From: Alphaproteobacteria bacterium | GTDB lineage: Bacteria > Pseudomonadota > Alphaproteobacteria > SHVZ01 | NCBI GenBank assembly: GCA_009694025.1 | Contig: SHVZ01000014.1 | Coordinates: 1-47,536, forward strand | Reading direction: 5' to 3' | DNA length: 47,536 nt | Part shown: positions 35,268-44,319 of the stretch, piece by piece | Layout: each line of letters opens with the position of its first letter | Position numbering within the stretch: position 1 is the first letter of the stretch | Notes under the pieces: model-generated | The model's input: only the letters and a program-made list of their open reading frames with translations | The model's database searches: none | Told to the model about the DNA's origin: nothing | Translations under genes and position numbers: made by a program

Positions 35268-36860
35268 ATGGCCATGACGAATACAGACGTCTTTCGGATG
35301 CCTCGACTCCTCCCGCCCCGCCTTCAGAGCGCCGGTCGTGCCGGCACCATTCTTGCGCTTCTTCTCGCCGGTGGCTGCGCCTCGTCGTCCGACCAATTGC
35401 CGCTCGCTGCCGGCTTCGACGGCGCCCGGGACGTCTTCGGCGTCGGCTATAACGGATTGACCGACTACTACATCGACCGCCTGGATCTGCGGAAGCTGAC
35501 GTTTCACGGTCTCAACGGCCTGAAAAGCCTCGATCCCGCCTTCGCCTTCACCGCTGACGACCGCGAGCTCACGCTCGCCCTTGGCAAGACCGAGTCCAGG
35601 ACCTTCGCCCTTCCCGGCGACGACGACCCGTATCGCTGGGCACGGTTGACGGTCGACGTCGTGGCCGCGAGCCGGGTTCACTTCGCGCCGCTGAGAGACG
35701 CCTCGTCGGAATCGATCTACAAGGCGGTGTTCGAGGCGGAACTCTCCGATCTCGACGCCTTCTCCCGCTACTCCTCCGCCGAGGCCGCCCGCCAATCGAG
35801 GGCCAGCCGCGAGGGATTCGGCGGCATCGGCGTCACGCTGTCGATCAACGAGACCGGGGTCGCCATCTCCTCGGTCATGCCGGAGACGCCGGCCGCCCGC
35901 GCCGGCCTCAGAGACGGCGACCGGATCATCGCCGCGGAGGGCGCGCCACTCGCCGGTCTTTCGTCCAACGACGTGCTCGACCGGCTCCGCGGACCAGTAG
36001 ACTCGACCCTCAAGCTGGCGATCGAGCGAGACGGCAAGCGGCTGGACTTCGTGCTCAAGCGCTCGCGCATCGTGCCTGCGACCGTCGTGGTGAAGCACGT
36101 AGGTGCTGCCGCCCATATCCGCGTCACCGGCTTCAACCAGCGGACAGCCAAGCAGATCGAAGCGGCGGTGGAGACTGCGATCGCCACCCACGGCCCCGGC
36201 CTCAAAGGAATGATCCTCGACCTCCGCGGCAATCCCGGCGGTCTCCTGGATCAGGCCGTCCATGTCGCCGATCTCTTCCTCAACGAGGGCACCATCCTCG
36301 GAACCGAAGGCCGCCATCCGCGGGCCAAGCAGAGCTACCGCGCGAACGACGGCGACATCGCCCGCGGCATGCCCATGGTCGTGTTGATCAACGGCGGCTC
36401 GGCTTCCGCGGCGGAGATCGTCGCGGCGGCGCTCCAGGACAATCACCGCGCGCTCGTCATCGGTTCGACCTCCTACGGCAAGGGCAGCGTGCAGACGGTG
36501 ATGCGGCTGCCCAACGACGGCGAGATGACCATCACCTGGGCGCGCATGATCGGCCCGGCCGGCCTGCCCTGGCATCGCATCGGCGTGGTACCCAGCGTCT
36601 GCACCAGCCACCACTCGGGCGATCCTGCCGGCCTGATCGCCGATCTCCGCCGGAACGCGCCGGAGCTGGGCAGCGCCTTTGCCCAGCGCACCCAATTCGT
36701 CCGCCAGGGCGAGGCCGCTGGCGCCGAGGCCGCCCGCAAGGCCTGCCCGGCGCGCGCCACGGAATCCGACCTGGAGCTCAAGGTTGCCCAGCAACTCATT
36801 GAAGATGCTCTGCTCTTCGCCCTGGCATCGCGCCATGGCCAGGTCGCGCTGACGCCCTAG
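35268..36860 (+). CDS. Lipoprotein C-terminal processing protease (S41, PDZ domain)
   Basis: Envelope serine protease of the CtpA/Prc group. The N-terminus carries a lipoprotein signal with lipobox ALLLAGGC, so it is probably anchored by lipid. A PDZ domain (GFGGIGVTLSINETGVAISS to about residue 240 region) precedes the S41 catalytic domain, with the serine in NGGSASAAEIVAAAL (about residue 380) and the lysine in STSYGKGSVQT. I give the start as the ATG at 35268; an ATG at 35298 (MPRLLPP) gives the same mature protein, and the far upstream frame to 35145 is less likely because it adds a non-signal stretch. A short stem-loop (36863-36879) follows the stop. The substrate is unknown. Confidence 0.88.
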   Translation: MAMTNTDVFRMPRLLPPRLQSAGRAGTILALLLAGGCASSSDQLPLAAGFDGARDVFGVGYNGLTDYYIDRLDLRKLTFHGLNGLKSLDPAFAFTADDRELTLALGKTESRTFALPGDDDPYRWARLTVDVVAASRVHFAPLRDASSESIYKAVFEAELSDLDAFSRYSSAEAARQSRASREGFGGIGVTLSINETGVAISSVMPETPAARAGLRDGDRIIAAEGAPLAGLSSNDVLDRLRGPVDSTLKLAIERDGKRLDFVLKRSRIVPATVVVKHVGAAAHIRVTGFNQRTAKQIEAAVETAIATHGPGLKGMILDLRGNPGGLLDQAVHVADLFLNEGTILGTEGRHPRAKQSYRANDGDIARGMPMVVLINGGSASAAEIVAAALQDNHRALVIGSTSYGKGSVQTVMRLPNDGEMTITWARMIGPAGLPWHRIGVVPSVCTSHHSGDPAGLIADLRRNAPELGSAFAQRTQFVRQGEAAGAEAARKACPARATESDLELKVAQQLIEDALLFALASRHGQVALTP

Positions 36861-36968
36861 GAGCCTCGGCCGACGAGGCCGCTTGCGGGCGACCGGCCGA
36901 TGTCCTATCTTTGTGGATCATTGGGGGTCGACTTCGACCCTCTACCGGATCGGCTGAGGAGGACCAGA

Positions 36969-37616
36969 ATGGTCGCCATCACCGGGCCCACATCGATTCC
37001 CCCCTCGGAATTCGCCCCCCCGACACCCGCGGTCGCGGCCCTCGCGCGCTTGAAGCAGCGCCCGGTGCCGACCGAGGCGCAGGCCGACGCGCTCGTACGG
37101 CTTGAGACCGTCCGCGCCGAGATGCAGGACGCTCCGGCGAAGGCGGCGGCCGCCAAGGTCGCCCATCTTCGCAACAAGCTGATGGCGATCAACCTCGCGG
37201 CCCGGACCGCTTCGGCGACGGGCGATCTCAAATTCGCGCGCTCGGCGATCGCCGACGTCAGGGCGCTGGCCAAGGAGCTGGCCCAGGCGCTGAAGGATGC
37301 GGGCTTGATCAAGGAGTCGGGGGTCCTCGCCGGCGCCAAGGCGAAAGACGAATCCACGGCGACGACGAAGGAGACGACAGGCGAGGCCGACACCGGAGAG
37401 GCCCGCGAGGGTGGCAGGGAGCTGGTCAAAGAGCTTCACAAGATCGTCGCCAAGCTCCGGGTGGCGCTGATCGCCGCCCAGATCCGCGGCGCCTCGCCCC
37501 AGGAGATCAAGGACGTCGAGAAGCAGCTACGGGACGGCGAGAAAGAGCTCCAGTCCCTGAACGGCGCCCTCGGCGCCAAGGCCGGTGGCGAGCGGGTGGT
37601 CGATTTCCGCGCCTGA
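36969..37616 (+). CDS. Hypothetical helical protein, tandem paralogue A
   Basis: I do not recognise the family. From the ATG at 36969 it has 215 residues, rich in Ala, Lys and Glu, without signal peptide or membrane segment. A disordered Pro-rich start (TGPTSIPPSEFAPPTPAVAAL) is followed by a helical region (LRNKLMAINLAARTASATGDLKFARSAIADVRAL), a linker rich in Thr, Glu and Lys (about 117-140), and a second helical region (ELVKELHKIVAKLRVALIAAQ). The two helical parts look alike. GAGGACC precedes the start. The next gene (37738-38270) is a paralogue, so this is a tandem duplication of a lineage-specific gene between ctpA and rpmG. Function unknown. Confidence 0.7.
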   Translation: MVAITGPTSIPPSEFAPPTPAVAALARLKQRPVPTEAQADALVRLETVRAEMQDAPAKAAAAKVAHLRNKLMAINLAARTASATGDLKFARSAIADVRALAKELAQALKDAGLIKESGVLAGAKAKDESTATTKETTGEADTGEAREGGRELVKELHKIVAKLRVALIAAQIRGASPQEIKDVEKQLRDGEKELQSLNGALGAKAGGERVVDFRA

Positions 37617-37737
37617 CCGGCTCGGATCGAATGGAGCCGGTCATCGTATTGGAGTTGCCGCGGTTCGGTCGGCCCCCTACGCTGACCGGCAGAAGTTTGT
37701 GGAGGGCCCTCGTGTCGGGCCGATCGAGGAGAGTCCG

Positions 37738-38270
37738 ATGGTCACGACCGTGACCGCCAACCCAGGACCCGTGCTGACCGAGACGCAGGCGAAGACGCTG
37801 GCGACACTGAAGGCCGTTGCCGCGAGCGGCCAGAGCGGCGCGTCATCGTCCCAGACCGCAGCCGAGGCCGCCCAGTCGGCGCGCATCAGGCTGCCCGGCC
37901 TCCTTCTCGCGGCCGGCAGCGCCGCCGCCACCGGCGACATCCGCGCCGCCAGCGGGTCGCCCGCGAAACCCGGATCCTCGCCAACGGCCTCCGCTCCGGC
38001 CTCGATCAGGCCAAGACAGCGGCGGCCGGCGGGGGCGAGGCGTCCCCGCCATCGCCGTCCGGCGACGAGGCCAAGTCCATCTACAAGCAGCTCAAGCTGG
38101 CGTTGATCCGGGCGCAGACCGCGCTTGTCCAACCCTATGGACAGCCGACCAGCCCGTCGGTTCGGCGGGCGGCCGAGACCGAGATCAGGGAGACCACGCG
38201 AGCGCTCAGCGAACTGGCGGCCCGGCTCCGCAGCGGCCCTTCGCGGAGCGGCATCGACATCAGGGCCTAG
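37738..38270 (+). pseudogene. Hypothetical helical protein, tandem paralogue B, frameshifted
   Basis: Starts at ATG 37738 after GAGGAGAG. The first frame encodes about 73 residues, ending with GLLLAAGSAAATGDIRAA, which aligns with LMAINLAARTASATGDLKFA of paralogue A. About 37945-37952 the match moves to the frame one base back, where RQRVARETRILANGLRSGLDQAK and SIYKQLKLALIRAQTAL continue the alignment until a TAG at 38268-38270. The first frame alone would continue to 38106 as a proline/arginine-rich nonsense tail. A small deletion in a GCC-repeat (1 or 4 bases) explains it; programmed -1 frameshifting or a sequence error cannot be excluded. Confidence 0.68.
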
Positions 38271-38293
38271 GGCCGGGACGGCGGCACGCCGAC

Positions 38294-38322
38294 TTGACGG
38301 CCCGCCGGCCTCACTCTATGTC
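38294..38322 (+). promoter_or_regulatory. Sigma-70-like promoter candidate for rpmG
   Basis: TTGACG (38294-38299), a 17-base spacer and TATGTC (38317-38322), 34 bases ahead of the rpmG start codon. The -35 box is near consensus and the -10 box is half matched. Confidence 0.4.
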
Positions 38323-38355
38323 TCGCCAACCCTATAGCCTCGAGCGACCACAGCC

Positions 38356-38523
38356 ATGGCCAAGCCAAGCACCATCACCATCAAGCTCCAGTCGACCGCC
38401 GACACCGGCTTCTACTATGTCACCAGCAAGAATCCGCGGAAGACCACCGAGAAGCTGGAGATGAAGAAGTACGATCCGGTGGCTCGAAAGCACGTCGTCT
38501 TCCGCGAGCACAAGATCAAGTAA
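38356..38523 (+). CDS. rpmG: 50S ribosomal protein L33
   Basis: Short ribosomal protein of the large subunit. The 55 residues begin [18 protein letters not shown] and end FREHKIK, with the family core [23 protein letters not shown]. It has none of the zinc-binding cysteines of the C+ form, as is normal for alphaproteobacteria. Its last eight bases overlap the end of the convergent pleD gene. Confidence 0.97.
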   Translation: MAKPSTITIKLQSTADTGFYYVTSKNPRKTTEKLEMKKYDPVARKHVVFREHKIK

Positions 38524-39976
38524 ACTCGGACTTGGCGCCGGGCTTTTCGACCCGCTCGGAGAGGCCGGCGGTATTCGCCGCCCGAGTATCCGTTCCGGCG
38601 GTGACGTCGCTTGCGAGCATGACTCGATTGCGCCCCTGGCGCTTGGCGGCGTAAAGTGCGCGGTCGGCGCGGCTGAGGAGCTCCTCGGCGCGGTCGGCCT
38701 GATGGCGCGAGACGGCGACGCCGATCGAGATGGTGATCGACAGCGCGGTGCCGCTCTTGAGCCGGATCTGGACGTCGGCGACCCGCCGCCGCAGGCGCTC
38801 GGCCACCAGCATCGCCAGCGCCGCCGTCGTGTCCGGCATCACCACCACAAACTCCTCGCCGCCGAAGCGCGCCACCGTATCGAAGTTCCGCGTGTAGTGG
38901 GTCATGCGCTGGGCGAGTTCGGCCAGCACCTCGTCGCCGACGGCGTGTCCATGGGTGTCGTTGACCTGCTTGAAGTTGTCGACGTCGATCATGGCAAGCG
39001 CCATCGCCTTGCCGCTGGCAAGCGTGCGCTGCATCAGGCCCGAGAGATGGGTCATCAGGTAGTTGCGGTTGTAGAGGCCGGTCAGCTGGTCGGTGAGCGC
39101 CATCGACAGGCTCTGCACGTAGGAACTGCGGAGCCGGTCCTGGAAGCGCCGGCGACGGATTTGAGTGCGCACGCGGGCGAGCAGCTCGTTGCGATCGACC
39201 GGCTGCATCAGGTAGTCGTTGACGCCGAGATCGAGGCTTTTCGCCAGCTTCGCCGTCTGGTCCTCTTCGGCGATCAGAAGGATCGGCGTCTGGCGAGTCT
39301 TCTCCTGGGAACGGAGGTGCGAGCAGAGTCGAAGCGCCTCATCGTCGCCGAGCGCCAGATCGACGATCACCAGGTCGTGCTCGCCGGTAGCCGCCAGGCG
39401 CTGACTCTCCGAGACCGTCGCCGCGATCTGCAGCAGGTGACTGTCGAGCGCCAGCACTTTCTGGAGATTGGCGGTCTCGATGGCGCTCGCCTCGCAGATC
39501 AGGATGCGGGCTTGGTGATAGCTCTCATGCTCCGGCGTCGCCGTCGGCGGCACGATGCCGAGCTCGGAGGACGTCTGCTGGCGAAGCCGCCACTCGTCCA
39601 TGACCATCTTGAGCCGGAGCAGCGAGCGCACGCGGGCGAACATCGCGACGTCGCGCACCGGCTTGGTGAGGAAGTCGTCGGCCCCCGCCTCGAGGCCGCG
39701 AACCCGGTCGGAGGGATCGGAAAGCGCGGTCACCATCACCACAGGAATGTGGGTGGTCTGAGGATCGGCCTTGAGCCGTTTGCACACCTCGAAGCCGTCC
39801 ATACCCGGCATCATCACGTCCAGAAGGACGATGTCCGGCGCCTCCGCGCGAGCGATCTCGAGCGCCTGAAGGCCGCTGGTGGCGGTGATGACCTCGAAAT
39901 ACTCGCCGCTCAGCTTCGCTTCGAGCAGTCTTGTATTGGCAGGGATGTCGTCGACGACGAGGATGCGACCGGGCAT
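38516..39976 (-). CDS. pleD: Diguanylate cyclase response regulator PleD
   Basis: Makes cyclic di-GMP on phosphorylation, controlling polar development in Caulobacter. The 486-residue protein has receiver domain 1 with phospho-acceptor Asp53 ([11 protein letters not shown]), a second receiver-like adaptor (about 152-275), then the GGDEF domain with the active site GGEEF at 372-376. The product-inhibition I-site RxxD is present as RNFD at 363-366, five residues ahead. Six bases separate it from divK upstream on the same strand, the same order as in Caulobacter. An additional C-terminal tail of about 30 residues has no recognised motif. Confidence 0.96.
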   Translation of the reverse strand: MPGRILVVDDIPANTRLLEAKLSGEYFEVITATSGLQALEIARAEAPDIVLLDVMMPGMDGFEVCKRLKADPQTTHIPVVMVTALSDPSDRVRGLEAGADDFLTKPVRDVAMFARVRSLLRLKMVMDEWRLRQQTSSELGIVPPTATPEHESYHQARILICEASAIETANLQKVLALDSHLLQIAATVSESQRLAATGEHDLVIVDLALGDDEALRLCSHLRSQEKTRQTPILLIAEEDQTAKLAKSLDLGVNDYLMQPVDRNELLARVRTQIRRRRFQDRLRSSYVQSLSMALTDQLTGLYNRNYLMTHLSGLMQRTLASGKAMALAMIDVDNFKQVNDTHGHAVGDEVLAELAQRMTHYTRNFDTVARFGGEEFVVVMPDTTAALAMLVAERLRRRVADVQIRLKSGTALSITISIGVAVSRHQADRAEELLSRADRALYAAKRQGRNRVMLASDVTAGTDTRAANTAGLSERVEKPGAKSEFT

Positions 39977-39982
39977 CGAGCG

Positions 39983-40348
39983 CTACGACAGGAAGCGCTG
40001 TACCGTCTGCAGGAAGTTCGCCACCGAGATCGGCTTGGCGATGTACGCCTCGCACCCACCTTCGCGGATCTTCTCCTCATCACCCTTCATGGCGAATGCG
40101 GTCACGGCGATGATCGGGATCGACTTCAGATCGTCATCTTCCTTGATCCATTTGGTCACCTCGAGCCCGGAAACCTCCGGAAGCTGGATGTCCATCAAGA
40201 TCAGGTCGGGCTTGTGCAGGCGGGCGAGCTTCAGAGCCTCGAGCCCATCGCGCGTCTGGATGATATGGTAGCCGTTGGCTTCGAGAAGATCGTTGAAGAG
40301 CTTCATGTTGAGCTCGTTGTCCTCGACGATCATAACGGTCTTTGCCAT
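39983..40348 (-). CDS. divK: Single-domain response regulator DivK
   Basis: Stand-alone receiver that tunes histidine kinases DivJ/PleC and the CtrA pathway. The 121-residue protein has acidic pocket Glu9/Asp10 (VEDNELNMK), phospho-acceptor Asp53 ([13 protein letters not shown]), and switch Thr and Lys in [13 protein letters not shown] and YIAKPISV. The first residues [20 protein letters not shown] agree with DivK. First gene of divK-pleD. Confidence 0.96.
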   Translation of the reverse strand: MAKTVMIVEDNELNMKLFNDLLEANGYHIIQTRDGLEALKLARLHKPDLILMDIQLPEVSGLEVTKWIKEDDDLKSIPIIAVTAFAMKGDEEKIREGGCEAYIAKPISVANFLQTVQRFLS

Positions 40349-40423
40349 TGCAAGGGCCTTGTCCTACGTCCCGTTCGAGAAGCCGGGTTGGCAGTTTACC
40401 CAAGCTAGAAGGAAAGGGAAGCG

Positions 40424-41362
40424 TTGTCTCGGCAACAGGCCCTTCAACCAAAGGCGCGGATCGGCATCGATCTCGGCGGCACCAAGATCGAAGGCATCGT
40501 GCTCGGACCCGATGGTGCGATGCGCGCCGGAAAGCGGTGCGCCAGCCCCACTGGCTCTTATGAGGCGACGCTGAATGCAATGGTCGATCTCGTCGGTGAG
40601 CTCGAACGCGAGGCCGACACCATGGGGACGATCGGCATCGGCATTCCCGGCGCCCTCTCGCCGGCGACCGGCCTCGTCAAGAACGCCAACTCGACCTGGC
40701 TCATCGGCCATCCGTTCCGCGACGACCTCGAGCGCCGGCTCGGGCGTCCTGTCCGCATCGACAACGACGCCAACTGCTTCGCCGTCTCGGAAGCGACCGA
40801 CGGCGCCGCCGCCGGTGCCGATCCGGTCTTCGGCGTCATTCTCGGCACCGGCGTCGGCGGCGGGCTCGTGGTCGGCGGGCGACCGGTCGTCGGCGCCAGC
40901 GCGATCGCCGGGGAGTGGGGACACAACCCGCTGCCGCGCATGACCGATGAGGAGCGGCCGGGGCCGCCGTGTTATTGCGGCCGCCTTGGCTGCGTCGAGG
41001 CCTTCCTCTCCGGCCCGGCCCTGGCGCGTGACCACGAAGCCAAGACCGGCGAGCGGCTGACCGCAGCCGAGATCGCCGCGCGTGCCGAGGCCGGCGAGCC
41101 GCAAGCGCTCGCCACCCTCGACCGCCACGCCGAGCGGCTCGCCCGCGCGCTTGCCGTCGTCGTCAACATCCTGGATCCCCAGGTCATCGTGCTCGGCGGC
41201 GGCCTCTCGAACATCCGGCGCCTCTATCCGGCGCTGCCCGATCTCCTGCGGCCGCACGTCTTCTCAGACGCGCTCGCCGTCCGCATCGTGCCGCCGAAGC
41301 ACGGCGCCGCCAGCGGCGTCCGTGGCGCCGCGTGGCTGTGGCCGCGAGCCCCTGGCGCATGA
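40424..41362 (+). CDS. ROK family sugar kinase (fructokinase-like)
   Basis: ATP-dependent hexose kinase. The 312-residue protein shows the ROK features: [15 protein letters not shown] (phosphate-1), [31 protein letters not shown] with the catalytic Asp, [14 protein letters not shown], and the zinc motif [15 protein letters not shown]. Closest in pattern to Mak-type fructokinases, though substrate is not proven. TTG start at 40424 with GGAAAGGGAAG upstream. Its stop overlaps the dinB start (ATGA). Confidence 0.92.
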   Translation: MSRQQALQPKARIGIDLGGTKIEGIVLGPDGAMRAGKRCASPTGSYEATLNAMVDLVGELEREADTMGTIGIGIPGALSPATGLVKNANSTWLIGHPFRDDLERRLGRPVRIDNDANCFAVSEATDGAAAGADPVFGVILGTGVGGGLVVGGRPVVGASAIAGEWGHNPLPRMTDEERPGPPCYCGRLGCVEAFLSGPALARDHEAKTGERLTAAEIAARAEAGEPQALATLDRHAERLARALAVVVNILDPQVIVLGGGLSNIRRLYPALPDLLRPHVFSDALAVRIVPPKHGAASGVRGAAWLWPRAPGA

Positions 41363-42621
41363 GCCGGCTCTGCCGCGACTGCCTGGCGCTTCCGGCCGAG
41401 GCCAATGGCGGCGGCCGCTGCGCCGCCTGCGGCTCGCCCAGGCTCGTCGCCCACGGCGACCTCGACCGCCTGTTCATGGCGCATATCGACTGCGACGCCT
41501 TCTATGCCAGCGTCGAGAAACGCGACCGCCCGGAGCTCGCCGACAAGCCGGTGATCGTCGGCGGCGGCCGTCGCGGCGTCGTCTCCGCCGCCTGCTACGT
41601 CGCCCGGATCTATGGCGTGCACTCGGCGATGCCGATGTTCAAGGCGCTCAAGGCCTGCCCCGAGGCCGTGGTGATCCGCCCGGACATGGAGAAATACGTC
41701 AAGGTCGGCCGTGAGGTCCGCCAGCTCATGCTGGAGACGACGCCGCTGGTCGAGGCGGTGTCGATCGACGAGGCCTTCCTCGACCTTTCGGGCACCGAGC
41801 GGCTGCACGGCGGCCCGCCGGCACGCACGCTGGCTAAGCTCGCCCTCAAGATCGAACGCGAGATCCGCGTCACCGTCTCGATCGGGCTCAGCGTCAACAA
41901 GTTCCTGGCCAAGATCGCCTCCGACCGCGACAAGCCGCGCGGCTTCGCCGTGATCGGCGGCGACGAGGCCAAAGGATTCCTCGCCGCCCAGCCGGTCGGG
42001 CTGATCTTCGGCGTCGGCAATGCCACCCGCGAACGCCTGGCCAAGGACGGCATCACCCTGATCGGCCAGCTCCAGCAGATGCCGGAAGACGAGCTGATGC
42101 GGCGCTACGGCAGCATGGGGCGGCGGCTCTCGCGGCTTTCGCGCGGCGAGGACGACCGCACGGTCGAGCCCGAGCGGGACGCGGTCGGGCTCTCGGCCGA
42201 GACCACCTTCAACGAGGACCTCGGCGACCTCGACGCGCTGTCGAAGGAGCTCTGGCAGCTCGCCGAGCGGCTGTCGTCGCGCCTGAAGCGTCAGGGTCTC
42301 GCAGGCTCCGGCGTCGCGCTCAAGCTCAAGACCGCCGGCTTCAAGATCCTCACCCGCCACCGGGCGCTGGACGCGCCGACCCAGCTCGCCGACCGGCTCT
42401 ACCGCGCCGCGCTGCCGCTGCTCGAACGCGAAGCCGACGGCACCAGGTTCCGCCTGATCGGCATCGGCGCCGACCACCTGAAGCCGTTCGACGGCGACGA
42501 TGCCGCCGATCTGCTCGACCCCGGCATCGCCAAGCGCGCCAAGGCCGAACGCGCCATGGACGAGGTCCGCGAGAAGATGGGCGAGGACGCGGTGGTCAAG
42601 GGGCGCGGCTTCGAGAGCTGA
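41359..42621 (+). CDS. dinB: DNA polymerase IV (DinB) with N-terminal zinc knuckle
   Basis: Y-family translesion polymerase. The catalytic core starts at about residue 40 with [15 protein letters not shown] (Asp44 metal ligand), followed by [19 protein letters not shown] and the second carboxylate motif [11 protein letters not shown], then the helix-hairpin-helix region [16 protein letters not shown] and the little-finger domain. The 420-residue protein has a 38-residue N-terminal extension with CRDC (5-8) and CAAC (21-24), a zinc-ribbon-like knuckle seen in many alphaproteobacterial DinB proteins. The ATG at 41359 keeps this knuckle and overlaps the kinase stop by four bases. Confidence 0.95.
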   Translation: MSRLCRDCLALPAEANGGGRCAACGSPRLVAHGDLDRLFMAHIDCDAFYASVEKRDRPELADKPVIVGGGRRGVVSAACYVARIYGVHSAMPMFKALKACPEAVVIRPDMEKYVKVGREVRQLMLETTPLVEAVSIDEAFLDLSGTERLHGGPPARTLAKLALKIEREIRVTVSIGLSVNKFLAKIASDRDKPRGFAVIGGDEAKGFLAAQPVGLIFGVGNATRERLAKDGITLIGQLQQMPEDELMRRYGSMGRRLSRLSRGEDDRTVEPERDAVGLSAETTFNEDLGDLDALSKELWQLAERLSSRLKRQGLAGSGVALKLKTAGFKILTRHRALDAPTQLADRLYRAALPLLEREADGTRFRLIGIGADHLKPFDGDDAADLLDPGIAKRAKAERAMDEVREKMGEDAVVKGRGFES

Positions 42622-42658
42622 CGACGGGTCTTGTGCATCGGCCGGCGGGCATCATATC

Positions 42659-42681
42659 GTCTTACGCCAGTCTTACACTGG
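42659..42681. promoter_or_regulatory. Candidate operator of the VapBC-like pair
   Basis: GTCTTAC occurs twice, 11 bases apart (42659-42665, 42670-42676), and the perfect inverted repeat CCAGT-CTTAC-ACTGG spans 42667-42681, just before the antitoxin ribosome site. The one-turn spacing suits cooperative antitoxin binding. Confidence 0.4.
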
Positions 42682-42695
42682 AGGAGCGGACGAGC

Positions 42696-42944
42696 ATGGC
42701 GACCACCAGATTGTCGAGCAAGGGTCAGGTCGTGCTGCCCAGCGCCACACGGACCAGCCGCAAGTGGAATGCCGGGACCGAATTCCAGGTCGTGGAGACG
42801 CCCGAGGGCGTGTTGCTGCGGCCCATCGCCTTCGCTCCGTCCCGCCTCGAAGACGTCTTCGGCATGGCCGGCTACAGCGGGCCGAGGCGGTCCTTGTCCG
42901 AAATGGACGCGGCCGTGCGGAAGGAGGCGTCGCGCCGCCGGTGA
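42696..42944 (+). CDS. AbrB-type antitoxin (VapB-like)
   Basis: An 82-residue protein with an AbrB swapped-hairpin DNA-binding domain at the N-terminus (TTRLSSKGQVVLPSATRTSRKWNAGTEFQVVETPEGVLLRP). The C-terminal part (LEDVFGMAGYSGPRRSLSEMDAAVRKEASRRR) is the usual toxin-binding tail of this type. GGAGGAG lies ten bases upstream. It overlaps the toxin gene by four bases (GTGA). Confidence 0.88.
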   Translation: MATTRLSSKGQVVLPSATRTSRKWNAGTEFQVVETPEGVLLRPIAFAPSRLEDVFGMAGYSGPRRSLSEMDAAVRKEASRRR

Positions 42945-43330
42945 TCGCCCTCGATACCAATGTCGTCATTCGCTTCCTGGTCAACGACGACAAGGCGCAA
43001 GGGAGACGGGCACGCGACCTGATCGCTCACGGCGGGACATTCGTCGGCCCGACGGTCTTGTTGGAGGCCGAGTGGGTCCTACGTTCCGCCTATGGCTTTC
43101 CACCCGCCGAGATCCGGCGTTTCTTCCGGGCATTCCTCGGCCTGCCGGGAATGAGCACGGAAGAACCGGGGCGGATCGCCCGAGCACTCGACGCCTATGC
43201 GGCCGGACTCGACTTCGCCGATGCGCTGCACTTGTCGTTCGCCGGCGCGGCCGATTCCTTCGCGAGTTTCGATGCGCGGCTCGCCCGGCGGGCGAGGCGT
43301 CTTGGTATCGCCGACGTGAAGGCGCCCTGA
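42941..43330 (+). CDS. PIN-domain toxin (VapC-like RNase)
   Basis: Ribonuclease toxin of 129 residues with the four acidic PIN residues: Asp5 (IALDTNVVIRFLV), Glu in LLEAEWVLRSAYG (about 42), Asp in GLDFADALHL (about 95) and Asp in SFASFDARLA. It starts with GTG within the antitoxin stop. Convergent with eipB, whose stop codon lies five bases away. Target RNA unknown. Confidence 0.9.
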   Translation: MIALDTNVVIRFLVNDDKAQGRRARDLIAHGGTFVGPTVLLEAEWVLRSAYGFPPAEIRRFFRAFLGLPGMSTEEPGRIARALDAYAAGLDFADALHLSFAGAADSFASFDARLARRARRLGIADVKAP

Positions 43331-43335
43331 AGAAG

Positions 43336-44142
43336 TCAGCAGCTCGGCTCGAGCGCCTCGACCTCGCGCAGCTTGGCGCGGACCACGAGATCGCCGTAGT
43401 CGAGGGTCATGCCGTCGGCGACGCCGTTCTCGAGCAGCTTCATGCCGACCTCGTAGTCGGGCTCCGAGCCGTTGGCGTCGGGCTTGTAGAAGGCGAGCCG
43501 GATCGGCCAGCCGCGACGCGCCCGCAGCGGCTTGGCGTCGCCGGCGGGCAGCACCGCCTGGCCGATCGCCGCCGTCACCTCGCTCGGCCCTTCGAGCTCG
43601 TCGCCGTCGAACACCCGGCGGGTGACGAAGCGCTCGTTGCCGTCGGCGCTGCGGATCAGGAGGAGCGTGTGGTCGGTCGGGAACATCGTGCCGCGCGGCA
43701 GCACTATGGTCGCCGTCTCCGGCTGGGTGAAGTCGGCATTGCCCGCCTCGCCCGGCGCCGAGAGGCGGGCGCGCCCGCGTGTCTCCTCGGCGACGTCGCC
43801 GTCGCGCACCTTGCGGATGAAGAACCGATAGGAGAGCCCGTCCTTGCTTTCCCAGGTGGAGAAGCTGACGACGATGAGCGATTCCTCGGACTCGTCGTTG
43901 GTGACGGTCAGCCGGTAGCGCTGGTCGACGGTCCAGCCGTCGCAACTGTCCGCCCATTCGACCAGCATCGAGCCCTTGGCGTCGACGATGCCGCTCGACG
44001 ACTTCGCCTGGGCCAGGGAGAGGTCGTAGATGGCGCGGTGGGGTGAGACGTCGACCGCCGCCGCCGTGCCGGAAAACAGCAGGACTCCGGCCAGGGCGCT
44101 CGCCGCGCACCGCCACCTCCCGGCTCTTACGTCTGACATCAC
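43336..44142 (-). CDS. eipB: EipB family envelope integrity protein (DUF1849)
   Basis: Periplasmic beta-spiral protein needed for envelope integrity in Brucella. The 268-residue protein has a signal peptide (SALAGVLLFSGTAAAV), then SPHRAIYDLSLAQAKSSSGIVDAKGSMLVEW and DSCDGWTVDQRY. The two cysteines that form a structural disulfide in EipB are matched by Cys67 and the very last residue Cys268. Further conserved parts are GTMFPTDHTLLLI and RRVFDGDELEGP. Likely monocistronic. Confidence 0.88.
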   Translation of the reverse strand: MMSDVRAGRWRCAASALAGVLLFSGTAAAVDVSPHRAIYDLSLAQAKSSSGIVDAKGSMLVEWADSCDGWTVDQRYRLTVTNDESEESLIVVSFSTWESKDGLSYRFFIRKVRDGDVAEETRGRARLSAPGEAGNADFTQPETATIVLPRGTMFPTDHTLLLIRSADGNERFVTRRVFDGDELEGPSEVTAAIGQAVLPAGDAKPLRARRGWPIRLAFYKPDANGSEPDYEVGMKLLENGVADGMTLDYGDLVVRAKLREVEALEPSC

Positions 44143-44319
44143 ATCCCCTCCGACGCTGGATCAAAATATGGCACAGGGGATCCTCCGGCGGCAGGCGGCG
44201 CCCCTCCGGTTCGGAAGATTCTGCCGACCTGTCTCACCAGCGACACACGGGGTCCTCACCGAATCAACCCTTACGGGTGAAATCGGACTGGCACGGTCCC
44301 TGCTTTGTCTACGGCAGCC

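Noticed and set aside
36863..36879. Terminator after the processing protease gene
   Set aside because: A 6-bp GC stem is present but no T-run follows; it may be only a chance hairpin.
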